Below the pieces are notes generated by a model, which worked only from the letters and a program-made list of their open reading frames with translations, did not search any database and was not told the origin of the DNA. Made by a program: the position numbers and the translations under genes. From an uncultured Gammaproteobacteria bacterium (lineage in GTDB: Bacteria; Pseudomonadota; Gammaproteobacteria; Pseudomonadales; Pseudohongiellaceae), in contig CAIOZF010000146.1 in assembly GCA_903862645.1 (NCBI GenBank), positions 1 to 64,000 on the forward strand: a stretch of 64,000 nt of DNA. The letters are read 5' to 3'. Of the stretch, positions 1 to 8,425 are shown in pieces; positions within the stretch are counted from its first letter, which is position 1; the number at the start of each line of letters is the position of its first letter.

Positions 1-78
1 AGTTGCTTACTTTGATAATCTTGCAAATTTGCACAAGACCATCTCGACAAGCACCCACCTCTATTACTTAATCTCTAC

Positions 79-90
79 TTTTTAAAGAAC
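79..90 (-). promoter_or_regulatory. rRNA leader boxA antitermination site
   Basis: On the minus strand the sequence reads GTTCTTTAAAAA, close to the boxA of pseudomonad rRNA leaders, which recruits the Nus antitermination complex. A GC-rich hairpin (CCTCAGCC against GGCTGGGAGG, 96-118) sits between P2 and boxA. From 78 down to 1 the leader continues with no gene; the 16S gene is expected within a short distance to the left. Confidence 0.65.
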
Positions 91-124
91 TTTTTCCTCA
101 GCCTTCGTGGCTGGGAGGCCGCGC

Positions 125-152
125 ATTATACGCACCTGCTCATTCTTGGCAA
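125..152 (-). promoter_or_regulatory. rRNA operon promoter P2 (leftward)
   Basis: A second leftward promoter has -35 TTGCCA (147-152), a 16-base spacer, -10 TATAAT (125-130) and discriminator GCGCGG. An A/T-rich block (about 155-195) lies just upstream. Its spacing and discriminator match P1, so the two form a tandem pair reading out of the left edge of the window. Confidence 0.7.
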
Positions 153-236
153 GAGAAGATTTTAAAATCTTTCATCTGCCCAAAAAACATAAACTCTGTT
201 CTTCTATCCCTTGTACATCTCGTCACAGGGGCGCGC

Positions 237-264
237 ATTATAGGTCTAAATCCAAGCCTTGCAA
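237..264 (-). promoter_or_regulatory. rRNA operon promoter P1 (leftward)
   Basis: Read leftward there is a -35 TTGCAA (259-264), a 16-base spacer and a perfect -10 TATAAT (237-242), followed by a GC-rich discriminator GCGCGC. An AT-rich stretch with UP-element character lies upstream (about 265-290). This architecture is typical of stringently controlled rRNA promoters. A second similar promoter and a boxA follow downstream, which supports the call. The 16S gene itself is not in the window. Confidence 0.7.
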
Positions 265-319
265 GCGTCTTTTCAGAAAAGAATTCAACCTCACTCTGAG
301 AGCTCGCCGAAAACCTAAA

Positions 320-946
320 CTACACCACCTCACCACCAGCTTTTCGCTTTTTAATCACGCCGACATACCAAATGTAAACACGATACAACAAAAGCGGGAG
401 CAAGATACTACCATAAAATATAGCTTCAGAAAGATCTGTTCGCAAAATCCAGAATAGATGAAGTAAGCCAAGAATATTTGACGCATAGACCAACTTGTGT
501 AGTTGCTTCCAGCGACGCCCCATTCGCCGCATGCTCGCCTTGTTTGAAGTCATACCAAGAATAACGAGGACTATGTAGGCTGCAAACCCAACCGTGATAT
601 ACGGTCGCTCCAATATGTCGCCTGTTATCTCAGACCAGCGGAATTGGAGAAGAAAGGCTATATAAGTGAAAAAATGAAGAGAGGCATAGAAGAGGGCAAA
701 CAGCCCAAGCGATCTCCTGAAGGGGAATATCCACGCCCATCCAGTAAAATTCTTGAGTGGTGTGATCGACAATGAAAGAAGTAAAAATCTAAATGTCCAC
801 AAACCCGTCTCGATTGCAAGCTCATCGGCTGGATCCGGGCCAAGTGTATTGCGAAAGACCGCGACGAGCATGCCGACAAACGGTAAAAGGCAAACAAGGA
901 AGACTACCCATCTCAACGCCCTAAGCATGTAGACAGGAGTGATCAT
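320..946 (-). CDS. msrQ: Heme-binding membrane subunit MsrQ of the periplasmic methionine sulfoxide reductase
   Basis: MsrQ passes electrons from the quinone pool or flavin through heme to the periplasmic MsrP. The 208-residue protein has about six membrane segments and the histidines expected for heme ligation (about residues 91, 150 and 163, in ASLHFF, KQLHKL and LLHLFW). The length is normal for the family (about 200-210). It starts three bases after the msrP stop, so the two are co-transcribed and probably translationally coupled. Order rrn - msrQ - msrP - pssA matches Pseudomonas. Confidence 0.93.
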   Translation of the reverse strand: MITPVYMLRALRWVVFLVCLLPFVGMLVAVFRNTLGPDPADELAIETGLWTFRFLLLSLSITPLKNFTGWAWIFPFRRSLGLFALFYASLHFFTYIAFLLQFRWSEITGDILERPYITVGFAAYIVLVILGMTSNKASMRRMGRRWKQLHKLVYASNILGLLHLFWILRTDLSEAIFYGSILLPLLLYRVYIWYVGVIKKRKAGGEVV

Positions 947-949
947 CTC

Positions 950-1993
950 TCAATAAAGCTTGGACAAGTCCATGCCTGAGTACATTGATGCTACTTGTTC
1001 CGCATATCCATTAAAAAGCAGAGTTGGAATCCGTGAACTACTCAACAGGGTCTGGGGCAGCCTGGTTTCCATGTCCTGGCGCCACCGAGGATGATGCGCC
1101 CCGGGATTCACATTCGCATAGAAACCATACTCTTGGGGCGCAAGCATATTCCAGCTGGTGGCTGGCTCATTCTCGGTAAATCGAATTTTAACAATTGACT
1201 TAATGCTCTTAAATCCATACTTCCACGGCACAACAAGCCTGATTGGCGCACCATTTTGTGGAGGCAGGTAATTCCCATATACGCCAACTGCCAGCAAGGT
1301 TAGAGGATTCATAGCCTCATCCATCCTCAAACCCTCTCTGTAGGGCCATTCGATGGTTGTGAATCGAGAGCGCTGCCCCGGCATACTTTGGGCGTCCTGC
1401 AATGTCGAAAACTCAACATACTTCGCTTTAGAGGTTGGCTGAAAGCGCTTGATCAGATCCCCAAGAGGAAAACCAACCCATGGGATTACCATTGACCACC
1501 TTTCGACACATCGCAAACGATAGATGCGCTCTTCTAAATCATGGGGCTTCAAAATATCTTCCAATGTGTATACGCCTGGCTTCTCCACCTCTCCTTCTAT
1601 GGCGACAGACCAAGGATCAGCCTTGAACTCACCGGAATTGGCAATGGGATCACCCTTGTCAGTTCCAAACTCATAAAAATTGTTATAAGAAATGACATCT
1701 CTATAGGGAGTAAGCGATTCACTCGTATAAAAATCACCATTTATGTCAACAGGCCTGATGCTTTCAAATTTTGGCCCCCACCATACTGCGGGCGCAGTTC
1801 TAATCAGGTCACTTGGGGCAGTTGCCCTGAGCCCATCCCCGGCGGCTGCCAATGCCGATTGCGGCACAAGACCAGAGACAACACCGCTCAATGCAATCCC
1901 AAGACTACTTGTAATGAAATCACGGCGATTTAGATAAACACTCTCGGGGGTAATTTCGGAGGGTCTAATATCCGATGGTACCTTGATTAACAT
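950..1993 (-). CDS. msrP: Molybdopterin-dependent periplasmic methionine sulfoxide reductase catalytic subunit MsrP
   Basis: MsrP reduces methionine sulfoxide in periplasmic proteins using a mononuclear molybdopterin. A twin-arginine signal (NRRDFITSS, residues 22-30) is followed by a hydrophobic stretch ending in an ALA site near residue 50. The Mo-ligating Cys is about residue 162 in [11 protein letters not shown]. The ATG at 1993 is preferred because AGGTGG lies 6-7 bases upstream; an in-frame GTG at 2002 overlaps that ribosome site. About 347 residues, somewhat longer than the E. coli protein at the N-terminus. Operon with msrQ. Confidence 0.93.
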   Translation of the reverse strand: MLIKVPSDIRPSEITPESVYLNRRDFITSSLGIALSGVVSGLVPQSALAAAGDGLRATAPSDLIRTAPAVWWGPKFESIRPVDINGDFYTSESLTPYRDVISYNNFYEFGTDKGDPIANSGEFKADPWSVAIEGEVEKPGVYTLEDILKPHDLEERIYRLRCVERWSMVIPWVGFPLGDLIKRFQPTSKAKYVEFSTLQDAQSMPGQRSRFTTIEWPYREGLRMDEAMNPLTLLAVGVYGNYLPPQNGAPIRLVVPWKYGFKSIKSIVKIRFTENEPATSWNMLAPQEYGFYANVNPGAHHPRWRQDMETRLPQTLLSSSRIPTLLFNGYAEQVASMYSGMDLSKLY

Positions 1994-2166
1994 TTTGGCC
2001 ACCTGTGTTGAATTCCGCTGTTTGAAATGAAATTAAGCTCGCCAGATCACTTTTTGACCGGGAAAATACAACTATCCGATCAATCCGCTGAAAAATCGCT
2101 TCATAAAAAGGACAGAAATTTCGAAAATATTCTTTCATATCTCCACTGCTGTTTAAATGCCATCTT

Positions 2167-2991
2167 CTAAGAGCCGCCTGCGGAACCAGATTTTCGCAGT
2201 TTCGAAGATGGCATACGATACAACCAGATAGCAGGACCCGACGCGCCATATAAGATGCACATGACCAAGAGCACGTCGTGCGGATTTTGAGCAATCACCA
2301 CCAACAGTACCACCGCCATGAGAAACACTACATATGGGACCGTACCCTTGAAATGTATTTCCTTGAAACTGAAGTAACGGTAATTCGAAATCATCAATAT
2401 ACCAGTGAAGGCTGTAAGTACCGCAGTTCCGAAGGCAACCACAGGGGTAATCTCAATGCCATACTTGAAACCGACCCAGGCAACAAAAGTCACTAGACCT
2501 GCGGCAACCGGACTCTGCAAGCCAACAAAAAATCGCTTATCTACTGTACCCAGTTGAACATTGAATCGCGCCAGCCTAAGCGCGGCACAAGCAATATAGA
2601 TAAAGCTGGCAGCCCAGCCGGCCTCTCCCAATGACGACAAAGCCCAACTGAATATAATCAGGGCAGGTGCCACACCGAAGGATACCATGTCAGATAGGCT
2701 GTCGAACTGAGCCCCAAATGCACTTTGGGTATTCGTCAACCTGGCAACGCGACCGTCGAGCCCATCCAGTACAGCGGCAATCAAGATTGCCCAGCCAGCC
2801 TCGTTGAAATTGCCACTCATGCCAGCAATTATCGCGTAAAACCCGGCAAACAAAGCCCCCAGTGTCAGCAAATTAGGTAGTAGATAAATACCTTTACGAC
2901 GAATCTTTCTGCCATCTTCCGATACAACCTCCTCATGCTCATCTATCGGAATGAGACTGTGTTCTTGATCTTTATCGTTCTCAGTATCCAT
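2167..2991 (-). CDS. pssA: CDP-diacylglycerol--serine O-phosphatidyltransferase
   Basis: This enzyme makes phosphatidylserine, the precursor of phosphatidylethanolamine, at the inner membrane. The CDP-alcohol phosphotransferase signature is complete: D79-G80-x2-A83-R84-x8-G93-x3-D97-x3-D101. About eight hydrophobic segments follow a charged N-terminal stretch of about 30 residues. It is the short membrane-embedded type (274 residues), as in Pseudomonas and Bacillus, not the peripheral E. coli type. It lies upstream of msrP on the same strand, 173 bases from its start. Confidence 0.93.
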   Translation of the reverse strand: MDTENDKDQEHSLIPIDEHEEVVSEDGRKIRRKGIYLLPNLLTLGALFAGFYAIIAGMSGNFNEAGWAILIAAVLDGLDGRVARLTNTQSAFGAQFDSLSDMVSFGVAPALIIFSWALSSLGEAGWAASFIYIACAALRLARFNVQLGTVDKRFFVGLQSPVAAGLVTFVAWVGFKYGIEITPVVAFGTAVLTAFTGILMISNYRYFSFKEIHFKGTVPYVVFLMAVVLLVVIAQNPHDVLLVMCILYGASGPAIWLYRMPSSKLRKSGSAGGS

Positions 2992-3058
2992 AGTGCGGGT
3001 ATGTCCTCGAGAGGTAGGGCAGCAAACAAATCATGAATTACCATATTGGTGCGCCACG

Positions 3059-3064
3059 ATTATA
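3059..3064 (-). promoter_or_regulatory. Candidate -10 element for pssA
   Basis: A perfect TATAAT reads leftward 68 bases before the pssA start, inside the short pssA-ilvY intergenic region. No convincing -35 hexamer is visible at the usual distance, so this is only a candidate. Confidence 0.35.
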
Positions 3065-3094
3065 CACATCTTGGTTTCGGAAAGGACTGCAAGG

Positions 3095-4009
3095 CTAGAC
3101 GACCTCACCCCCCATATGCTCTTGCGAAAGATCCCAAAAGGCTTTAATCAATGGGCTATTAAGCTTCCGCCGCATAATGCACAATCCTATAGAGAAGGGC
3201 TTAAGTTGCGGCTCGACCTGCAAAATTTCGACTTTGCTCCCAATCGGACTATTTTCAACCACCAATAGAGGTACAACCCCTACTCCAAATCCCAGGCTCA
3301 CCATACTCACGATTGCTTCATTGCCACTGACCTGGGCATATATGTTCGGCCTGATTTGCCGATCACGGAACCAGAGATTTACCCTGGTTCTAGCAAGCCC
3401 CGATTCTGACAACACAAGAGGAATTCGTTGCCAGGGCAGTACCGTACCGGACTGCATCGAGTCATCGATCAATTCCCTAAGCGGGCACGCAGTCAGCGGC
3501 GCGATAAACACCAATGGTGATTGGCTTATGGCGCGAAAACAAAGTTTGTCAGGAAGAGAATCGGGACGTGCGGCTATCCCGACATCCTCTTCTTCGTCAA
3601 GAATTCGCTGAATTGTCGCAGCCGTATCACCCGTGCGTAATTGAATTTCCACGGATGGATAGAGTGCCCTGAACTGATCAAGCAACTCATGCAAGAAGCT
3701 GTAACTCGCTGTAACCGAGCAAAAAATACTTAGCTTACCGGACAATTGATCAGAGGTTTGCTGCAGCTCACGCTTCAATTCGAACCAGTTCTCAAGAGCC
3801 TGAATGGCGTACTCTCGAAATCTGATTCCTGCAACTGTCGAGGTTACCTTACGATTATCGCGATCAAACAGACTCGCACCTATCTCATGCTCGAGCTTCT
3901 GTATGGTTCTGGTCAAACTCGAAGGGCTAACGTGAAGCTCCCTGCTAGTTTTGCCAAAATGCAGGCTCTTGCACAGATTCAGATACAATTGCAGCTCCCT
4001 GATTTCCAT
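3095..4009 (-). CDS. ilvY: LysR-type regulator IlvY of ilvC
   Basis: IlvY activates ilvC when acetolactate or acetohydroxybutyrate accumulates. The N-terminal winged helix-turn-helix (residues 1-60) contains LHFGKTSRELHVSPSSLTR and then FDRDNRKVTST, very like enteric IlvY; the rest is a LysR effector-binding domain. The frame is open to 4093, but the ATG at 4009 is chosen because it aligns with the E. coli start and has GAGGG 5-6 bases upstream. That gives 304 residues, the usual length. It is divergent from ilvC, as in enterobacteria, which strongly supports the assignment. Confidence 0.88.
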   Translation of the reverse strand: MEIRELQLYLNLCKSLHFGKTSRELHVSPSSLTRTIQKLEHEIGASLFDRDNRKVTSTVAGIRFREYAIQALENWFELKRELQQTSDQLSGKLSIFCSVTASYSFLHELLDQFRALYPSVEIQLRTGDTAATIQRILDEEEDVGIAARPDSLPDKLCFRAISQSPLVFIAPLTACPLRELIDDSMQSGTVLPWQRIPLVLSESGLARTRVNLWFRDRQIRPNIYAQVSGNEAIVSMVSLGFGVGVVPLLVVENSPIGSKVEILQVEPQLKPFSIGLCIMRRKLNSPLIKAFWDLSQEHMGGEVV

Positions 4010-4040
4010 CCAGCCCTCTACAGCTATAGCGCCATTGCTA

Positions 4041-4075
4041 ATTAATGTTTCATTAATGGAAACATATTGTTTCAC
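4041..4075. promoter_or_regulatory. Candidate IlvY operator between ilvY and ilvC
   Basis: Two overlapping palindromes lie here: ATTAATG-TTT-CATTAAT (4041-4057) and TGTTTC-N7-GAAACA (4046-4064). A third half-site, ATTGTTTCAC, follows at 4066-4075. The block ends 10 bases before the -35 of the ilvC promoter and begins 32 bases before the ilvY start, the position expected for a LysR activator that also represses itself. Binding by IlvY is inferred. Confidence 0.6.
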
Positions 4076-4084
4076 ATATATCGT

Positions 4085-4113
4085 TTTACGCAATCCTCGG
4101 AATCACCTATTAT
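4085..4113 (+). promoter_or_regulatory. Candidate ilvC promoter
   Basis: A -35 TTTACG (4085-4090), a 17-base spacer and a -10 TATTAT (4108-4113) followed by GCGCGCC. The weak -35 next to the palindromes fits an activator-dependent promoter. The untranslated leader to the ilvC ATG is roughly 95 bases. Confidence 0.5.
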
Positions 4114-4216
4114 GCGCGCCTGATCTTGCGGGTCTAGTACTGCTGTTGGCCAATAACGCCACCAGCAGAAACGACGGCCAATTCGAATCGATAAAACCGA
4201 CCACTGGAGAACCACC

Positions 4217-5686
4217 ATGAACTACTTCAATACCCTGCCCCTGCGACTGCAACTGGAACAGCTGGGAAAATGTCGCTTTATGGATCGCAGCGAATTTGCA
4301 GACGGCGTGAACTATTTACTTGGCAAGAAAATCGTCATCATCGGCTGCGGCGCCCAGGGCCTGAACCAGGGCTTGAACATGCGTGACAGCGGTCTGGACA
4401 TCTCCTACACGCTGCGCGCCGCCGCTATCGCAGAGAAGCGTCAGTCCTGGAAGAACGCAACCGAGAATGGCTTCAAAGTCGGCACCTACGAAGAACTTAT
4501 CCCTACTGCAGACCTCGTTCTAAACCTGACTCCCGACAAGCAGCACACCCCCGTTATCAAGGAGATTATGCCATTGATGAAGAAGGATGCCTGTCTTGCC
4601 TATTCACACGGCTTCAATATCGTTGAAGAAGGCATGCAAATTCGGAAGGATCTGACTGTCGTCATGGTCGCGCCGAAGTGCCCCGGCACCGAAGTTCGTG
4701 AAGAGTACAAGCGCGGTTTCGGTGTCCCGACTCTGATTGCTGTACATGCCGAGAATGACCCACGCAGCGATGGCCTGCAGATTGCGAAGGCGTACGCCGC
4801 AGCAACCGGCGGCCACCGTGCCGGTGTTCTGCAGTCCTCCTTTATTGCAGAAGTAAAGTCTGACCTGATGGGTGAACAGACTATTCTGTGCGGCATGCTC
4901 CAGACCGGCACAATCCTCTGCTACAACAAGATGGTTGAGAAAGGCATTGAGCCTGCTTACGCGTCCAAACTGATGCAACACGGCTGGGAAGTCGTCTCTG
5001 AAGGCCTGAAGCACGGCGGCATCACCAACATGATGGATCGCCTTTCCAATCCCGCAAAACTCGTTGCCAATTCCCTGGCAGCTGAGCTCAAAGAAATCAT
5101 GGCGCCTCTATATCAGAAGCACATGGATGACATCATCAGCGGCGCATTCTCCAGCGGCATGATGGAAGACTGGGCCAAAGACGACGAGAAATTGCTGACC
5201 TGGCGCGCGGCCACAGCCGAGACCGCATTCGAGAAATCAACGGCGGGCGCCATGGCGATCAGCGAGCAGGAATACTATGACCAAGGCATTCTGATGGCTG
5301 CCATGCTGAAGGCTGGCGTTGAACTGGCTTTCGAAACTATGACTGACAGCGGCATCATCGAAGAGTCAGCTTATTACGAGTCTCTGCACGAAACCCCGCT
5401 GATCGCCAATCTGATCGGTCGCAAGAAGCTCTACGAAATGAACAAGGTGATCTCCGACACTGCAGAATACGGTTGCTACCTGTTCTCACACGCCTGCGTT
5501 CCATTGCTCAAGGATTTCATGGCGAAGATCGATGTCGATGTAATTGGCAAAGGCCTGAGCCTGAAAGACAACAACGTGGATAACGCCGAGTTGATCGCCG
5601 TGAATCAGGATATCCGCAATCACCCGATCGAGATCATCGGCAAAAACCTGCGCTCTTACATGACCGCGATGAAGAAAGTGATCTAA
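4217..5686 (+). CDS. ilvC: Ketol-acid reductoisomerase, class II (long form)
   Basis: IlvC performs the second step of valine/isoleucine synthesis: alkyl migration and NADPH reduction of acetolactate or acetohydroxybutyrate. The Rossmann glycine motif [17 protein letters not shown] is near residues 46-62, and [16 protein letters not shown] near 150-165. At 489 residues it is the duplicated class II form (about 490), not the 330-340 residue class I form of Pseudomonas. The ATG has GGAG about 8 bases upstream. It is divergent from ilvY and converges on ilvH across a shared terminator. Confidence 0.96.
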   Translation: MNYFNTLPLRLQLEQLGKCRFMDRSEFADGVNYLLGKKIVIIGCGAQGLNQGLNMRDSGLDISYTLRAAAIAEKRQSWKNATENGFKVGTYEELIPTADLVLNLTPDKQHTPVIKEIMPLMKKDACLAYSHGFNIVEEGMQIRKDLTVVMVAPKCPGTEVREEYKRGFGVPTLIAVHAENDPRSDGLQIAKAYAAATGGHRAGVLQSSFIAEVKSDLMGEQTILCGMLQTGTILCYNKMVEKGIEPAYASKLMQHGWEVVSEGLKHGGITNMMDRLSNPAKLVANSLAAELKEIMAPLYQKHMDDIISGAFSSGMMEDWAKDDEKLLTWRAATAETAFEKSTAGAMAISEQEYYDQGILMAAMLKAGVELAFETMTDSGIIEESAYYESLHETPLIANLIGRKKLYEMNKVISDTAEYGCYLFSHACVPLLKDFMAKIDVDVIGKGLSLKDNNVDNAELIAVNQDIRNHPIEIIGKNLRSYMTAMKKVI

Positions 5687-5752
5687 TGCGGGAATGATCC
5701 GAGACGGCGACTACCTGACTTCGCAGGACAGTCGCCGCTTCCTGCCGGCATG

Positions 5753-5790
5753 GAAATAAAAAAAGGGCCAAAAGGCCCTTTTTTTATTTC
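5753..5790. terminator. Bidirectional intrinsic terminator between ilvC and ilvH
   Basis: A perfect inverted repeat (5753-5769 against 5774-5790, AAAA loop) has a GGGCC/GGCCC core flanked by A7 and T7, so it gives a hairpin plus U-tract on both strands. It serves the convergent ilvC and ilvIH transcripts. A second stem without a U-tract (CGGCGACT 5705-5712 with AGTCGCCG 5730-5737, inner CCTG/CAGG) lies just before it on the ilvC side. Confidence 0.9.
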
Positions 5791-5807
5791 AGCACTATGC
5801 AGCCAAC

Positions 5808-6299
5808 TCACACGTTCAACACTTTCTCGCCCCTGGAGATACCAGACACTCCGGTTCGCGCCACTTCAAGCACCGTAGTACCGCTTATCGCAGCAAGGAA
5901 ACTATCAAGCTTTTCAGAGGTACCCACCAGCTGAATGGTGTAAATGGTATTCGTCACATCCACGATCTGACCACGGAATATATCCGTGGTACGTTTGACT
6001 TCATCACGCTGAGCACCCGTTGCCTTAACTTTGATCAGCATCAACTCCCTTTCGATGTGCGCGCCCTCGGTCAGATCCACCAGTTTGACCACATCAATCA
6101 GTTTGTTGAGGTGCTTGGTGATTTGCTCAATCTTGCGGTCGTCACCGATGGTCGTAATTGTCAAACGTGACAACGTTTGATCATCAGTCGGGGCTACGGT
6201 CAAAGACTCGATGTTGTAATTGCGCTGGGAGAACAAACCGACCACTCGTGACAAGGCACCAGGCTGGTTCTCCAGCAGAATCGAAATAATGTGCCTCAT
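5808..6299 (-). CDS. ilvH: Acetolactate synthase small (regulatory) subunit
   Basis: The regulatory subunit activates IlvI and confers valine feedback inhibition. The N-terminal ACT domain begins MRHIISILLENQPGALSRVV and contains the valine-site region (RNYNIESLTV, about residues 27-36). The length of 163 residues is standard. It starts one base after the ilvI stop, so the pair is an operon. Confidence 0.96.
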   Translation of the reverse strand: MRHIISILLENQPGALSRVVGLFSQRNYNIESLTVAPTDDQTLSRLTITTIGDDRKIEQITKHLNKLIDVVKLVDLTEGAHIERELMLIKVKATGAQRDEVKRTTDIFRGQIVDVTNTIYTIQLVGTSEKLDSFLAAISGTTVLEVARTGVSGISRGEKVLNV

Positions 6300-6300
6300 C

Positions 6301-8031
6301 TCAGGTTCTCTCCGTCTTGCTCAGATACATATCTTTCATCGCGCCGCCTGCGATTGCCATAGGGTAGACGTGTTCCATCGGATCGACCAGCACGTCGATA
6401 AACACTAACCTGTCCTTGAGAGCAAACGCTTCAGTCATCTTGTCTTTGAGCTCCGACAACTTTTCGATACGAACTCCAACATGACCATAGGCTTCTGCCA
6501 GTTTCACAAAGTCGGGCAAGGATTCCGCGTAGGTACTATGCGAGTAGCGCCCGCCGTACTGCATGTCCTGCCACTGCTTTACCATTCCCAGTGCTTCATT
6601 ATTCAGACAAACAATCTTTACCGGCAGTCGATATTGCATGCATGTCGCCAGTTCCTGAAGATTCATCTGGAAGCTGCCCTCACCGGTCACACAGACGGAT
6701 ACTGCATCAGGAAAGGCCAATTGCACCCCCATGGCAGCTGGGAACCCGAAGCCCATAGTGCCAAGCCCCCCTGAGTTGATCCATCGACGCGGCTCGTCAA
6801 ACTTGTAATACTGTGCGGCAAACATCTGATGCTGACCAACATCGGAAGACACATAGGCCTCACCATTGGTAATCTCGTAAAGGCACTGAATCACCTGTTG
6901 CGGTTTGATGACGTCATTGCCCGCAGGTGTCACCTTCAGGCAATCTTTCTCACGCCAGCCTTCGATCTGCTGCCACCATAGATCAAGAGACTGAGTATCA
7001 ACACGGGCATCCGATTGCTTGATCAGCTGAAGCATTTCTTCAAGCACACTGGTGATGGAGCCAACGATGGGCACATCTGCCGAGACCGTTTTCGAAATGG
7101 CGGCCGGATCGATATCAACATGCAGAATTTTCGCACCGGGACAAAACTTACTGATGTTGTTAGTCACGCGATCATCAAATCTGACACCAATACCCAAAAC
7201 GACATCGCTGCAATGCATCGCCATGTTGGCTTCATAGGTACCGTGCATACCCAGCATGCCAAGGAACTGACGATCAGTCGCCGGGTAGGCTCCAAGCCCC
7301 ATCAGCGTATTGGTTACGGGGTAATTTAGCAGGCGCGCCAATTCCTTCAACAAGTCACTACCATTGCCCTGCACCACGCCACCACCTGTGTAGATGATGG
7401 GCCGCTTGGCAGCAAGAAGAATCTCCATGGCCTTTTTTATCTGCCCCGTGTGCCCCTTGCTCGGGACGGAATAGGAGCGCAGCTTGACTGACTCTGGATA
7501 GTGGTACTTGAATTTCTTGTTTGGATCGGTAATGTCCTTGGGAATGTCGATGACGACGGGGCCCGGTCTACCAGTCGTGGCAATATAGAAAGCCTTCTTG
7601 ACTATCATCGGGATATCTTCGGGATTCTGCACCATGAAGCTGTGCTTCACGATGGGACGGGAGATACCGATCATGTCAGTCTCCTGAAAACCATCTGAAC
7701 CTATCAACGAGCTATGCACCTGACCGGAAATCACGATCATGGGGATAGAGTCCATGAACGCGGTAGCGATGCCCGTGATGGCGTTGGTTGCACCAGGGCC
7801 GGACGTCACCAACACGACACCAGGCCTGCCTGTTGCACGAGCGTAACCATCAGCCGCATGAGTTGCCGCCTGCTCGTGACGCACAAGGATGTGCTCGATC
7901 TTGTCCTGATTGAATAAGGCATCATAAATGTGCAATACGGCACCACCCGGGTAACCGTAGATGATGTCAACGCCTTCGTCGTGCAACGCTCTGATGAGTA
8001 TTTCACCACCAGATAATAATTCCACTTTCAT
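6301..8031 (-). CDS. ilvI: Acetolactate synthase large (catalytic) subunit
   Basis: IlvI is the thiamine-diphosphate enzyme that condenses pyruvate with pyruvate or 2-oxobutyrate. Visible are the catalytic Glu in [18 protein letters not shown], the central FAD-binding domain and the TPP motif GEGS...LNN (Glu in place of the usual Asp of GDGS). The frame is open to a TTG at 8076 with another ATG at 8055, but the ATG at 8031 aligns with E. coli IlvI (MEMLSGAE) and has AGGGG just upstream, giving 576 residues. Operon with ilvH. A long structured leader precedes it. Confidence 0.93.
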   Translation of the reverse strand: MKVELLSGGEILIRALHDEGVDIIYGYPGGAVLHIYDALFNQDKIEHILVRHEQAATHAADGYARATGRPGVVLVTSGPGATNAITGIATAFMDSIPMIVISGQVHSSLIGSDGFQETDMIGISRPIVKHSFMVQNPEDIPMIVKKAFYIATTGRPGPVVIDIPKDITDPNKKFKYHYPESVKLRSYSVPSKGHTGQIKKAMEILLAAKRPIIYTGGGVVQGNGSDLLKELARLLNYPVTNTLMGLGAYPATDRQFLGMLGMHGTYEANMAMHCSDVVLGIGVRFDDRVTNNISKFCPGAKILHVDIDPAAISKTVSADVPIVGSITSVLEEMLQLIKQSDARVDTQSLDLWWQQIEGWREKDCLKVTPAGNDVIKPQQVIQCLYEITNGEAYVSSDVGQHQMFAAQYYKFDEPRRWINSGGLGTMGFGFPAAMGVQLAFPDAVSVCVTGEGSFQMNLQELATCMQYRLPVKIVCLNNEALGMVKQWQDMQYGGRYSHSTYAESLPDFVKLAEAYGHVGVRIEKLSELKDKMTEAFALKDRLVFIDVLVDPMEHVYPMAIAGGAMKDMYLSKTERT

Positions 8032-8062
8032 AAACCCCTGTGCTGTCGTGATCATTGGTAAA

Positions 8063-8173
8063 TCATCGTGGCGCAATCCAATAGCTGCGAAGTCGCCAGC
8101 TGAGAGCGACGATGATCATTTTGACTGATAAAAGATTCTGGGGGACGCCAACTAGTTGCCGAGTCACGAACAT
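8063..8173 (-). CDS. Candidate ilvI leader peptide (36 residues)
   Basis: A short ORF begins at ATG 8171-8173 with AGG 8 bases upstream (8182-8184) and stops at TGA 8063-8065, 31 bases before the ilvI ATG. Of its 36 residues, 5 are Val, 5 Leu and 3 Ile, including an Ile-Ile-Val-Ala-Leu run at residues 20-24. The Ile-Ile-Val codons form the 5' arm of an inverted repeat (8109-8116 with 8062-8069). This fits a leader peptide for translation-coupled attenuation of ilvIH, but there is no homology evidence and no U-tract terminator before ilvI. Confidence 0.4.
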   Translation of the reverse strand: MFVTRQLVGVPQNLLSVKMIIVALSWRLRSYWIAPR

Positions 8174-8199
8174 GACTCAAACCTAATTCTGGCTGACTC
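8161..8199 (-). promoter_or_regulatory. Alternative hairpins in the ilvI leader
   Basis: Read leftward, TGACTC at 8161-8166 can pair with either of two GAGTCA copies, at 8173-8178 (6-base loop) or at 8194-8199. The nearer stem contains the first base of the leader-ORF ATG and leaves the rest in its loop. Mutually exclusive pairings of this sort are typical of regulatory leaders. The rest of 8200-8350 has no gene I can support. Confidence 0.45.
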
Positions 8200-8355
8200 C
8201 GGGCGGCTCTCTACGCGGTAACGTGCGGAGCCTAAGGTGGATGTTGTTTGACACCTAGGGTAGTCACGGTGCCCGGTATTTTTTTGCCGGACAACCACTG
8301 AATCAGATCGGATGAGGGGGTTGATCTAATCAGTCTGCAAACCAAAAACGCTGCC

Positions 8356-8384
8356 AATTTTCCCACCAATTGAGGCAATGTCAA
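8356..8384 (-). promoter_or_regulatory. Candidate ilvIH promoter
   Basis: A perfect -35 TTGACA (8379-8384), a 17-base spacer and a weaker -10 AAAATT (8356-8361) read toward ilvI. This predicts a leader of more than 300 bases, which contains the hairpins and the small ORF. The clpB stop is at 8426, immediately upstream. Confidence 0.55.
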
Positions 8385-8425
8385 GCGTTTAAATGGCCTG
8401 CAGACCAACCGCAGATCAGGACATC

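Noticed and set aside
8032-8076. TTG 8076 or ATG 8055 as the ilvI start
   Set aside because: Neither has a ribosome site, and both add residues absent from E. coli IlvI; ATG 8031 has AGGGG and matches the family start.
8222-8260. A GTG-started ORF (VTTLGVKQHPP) as the ilvI leader peptide
   Set aside because: It has no ribosome site and few Ile/Leu/Val codons; the ATG ORF at 8063-8173 is better supported.
8266-8295. CCGG-T7-CCGG between clpB and ilvI as an intrinsic terminator
   Set aside because: The stem is only four base pairs with a T-run in the loop rather than after it.
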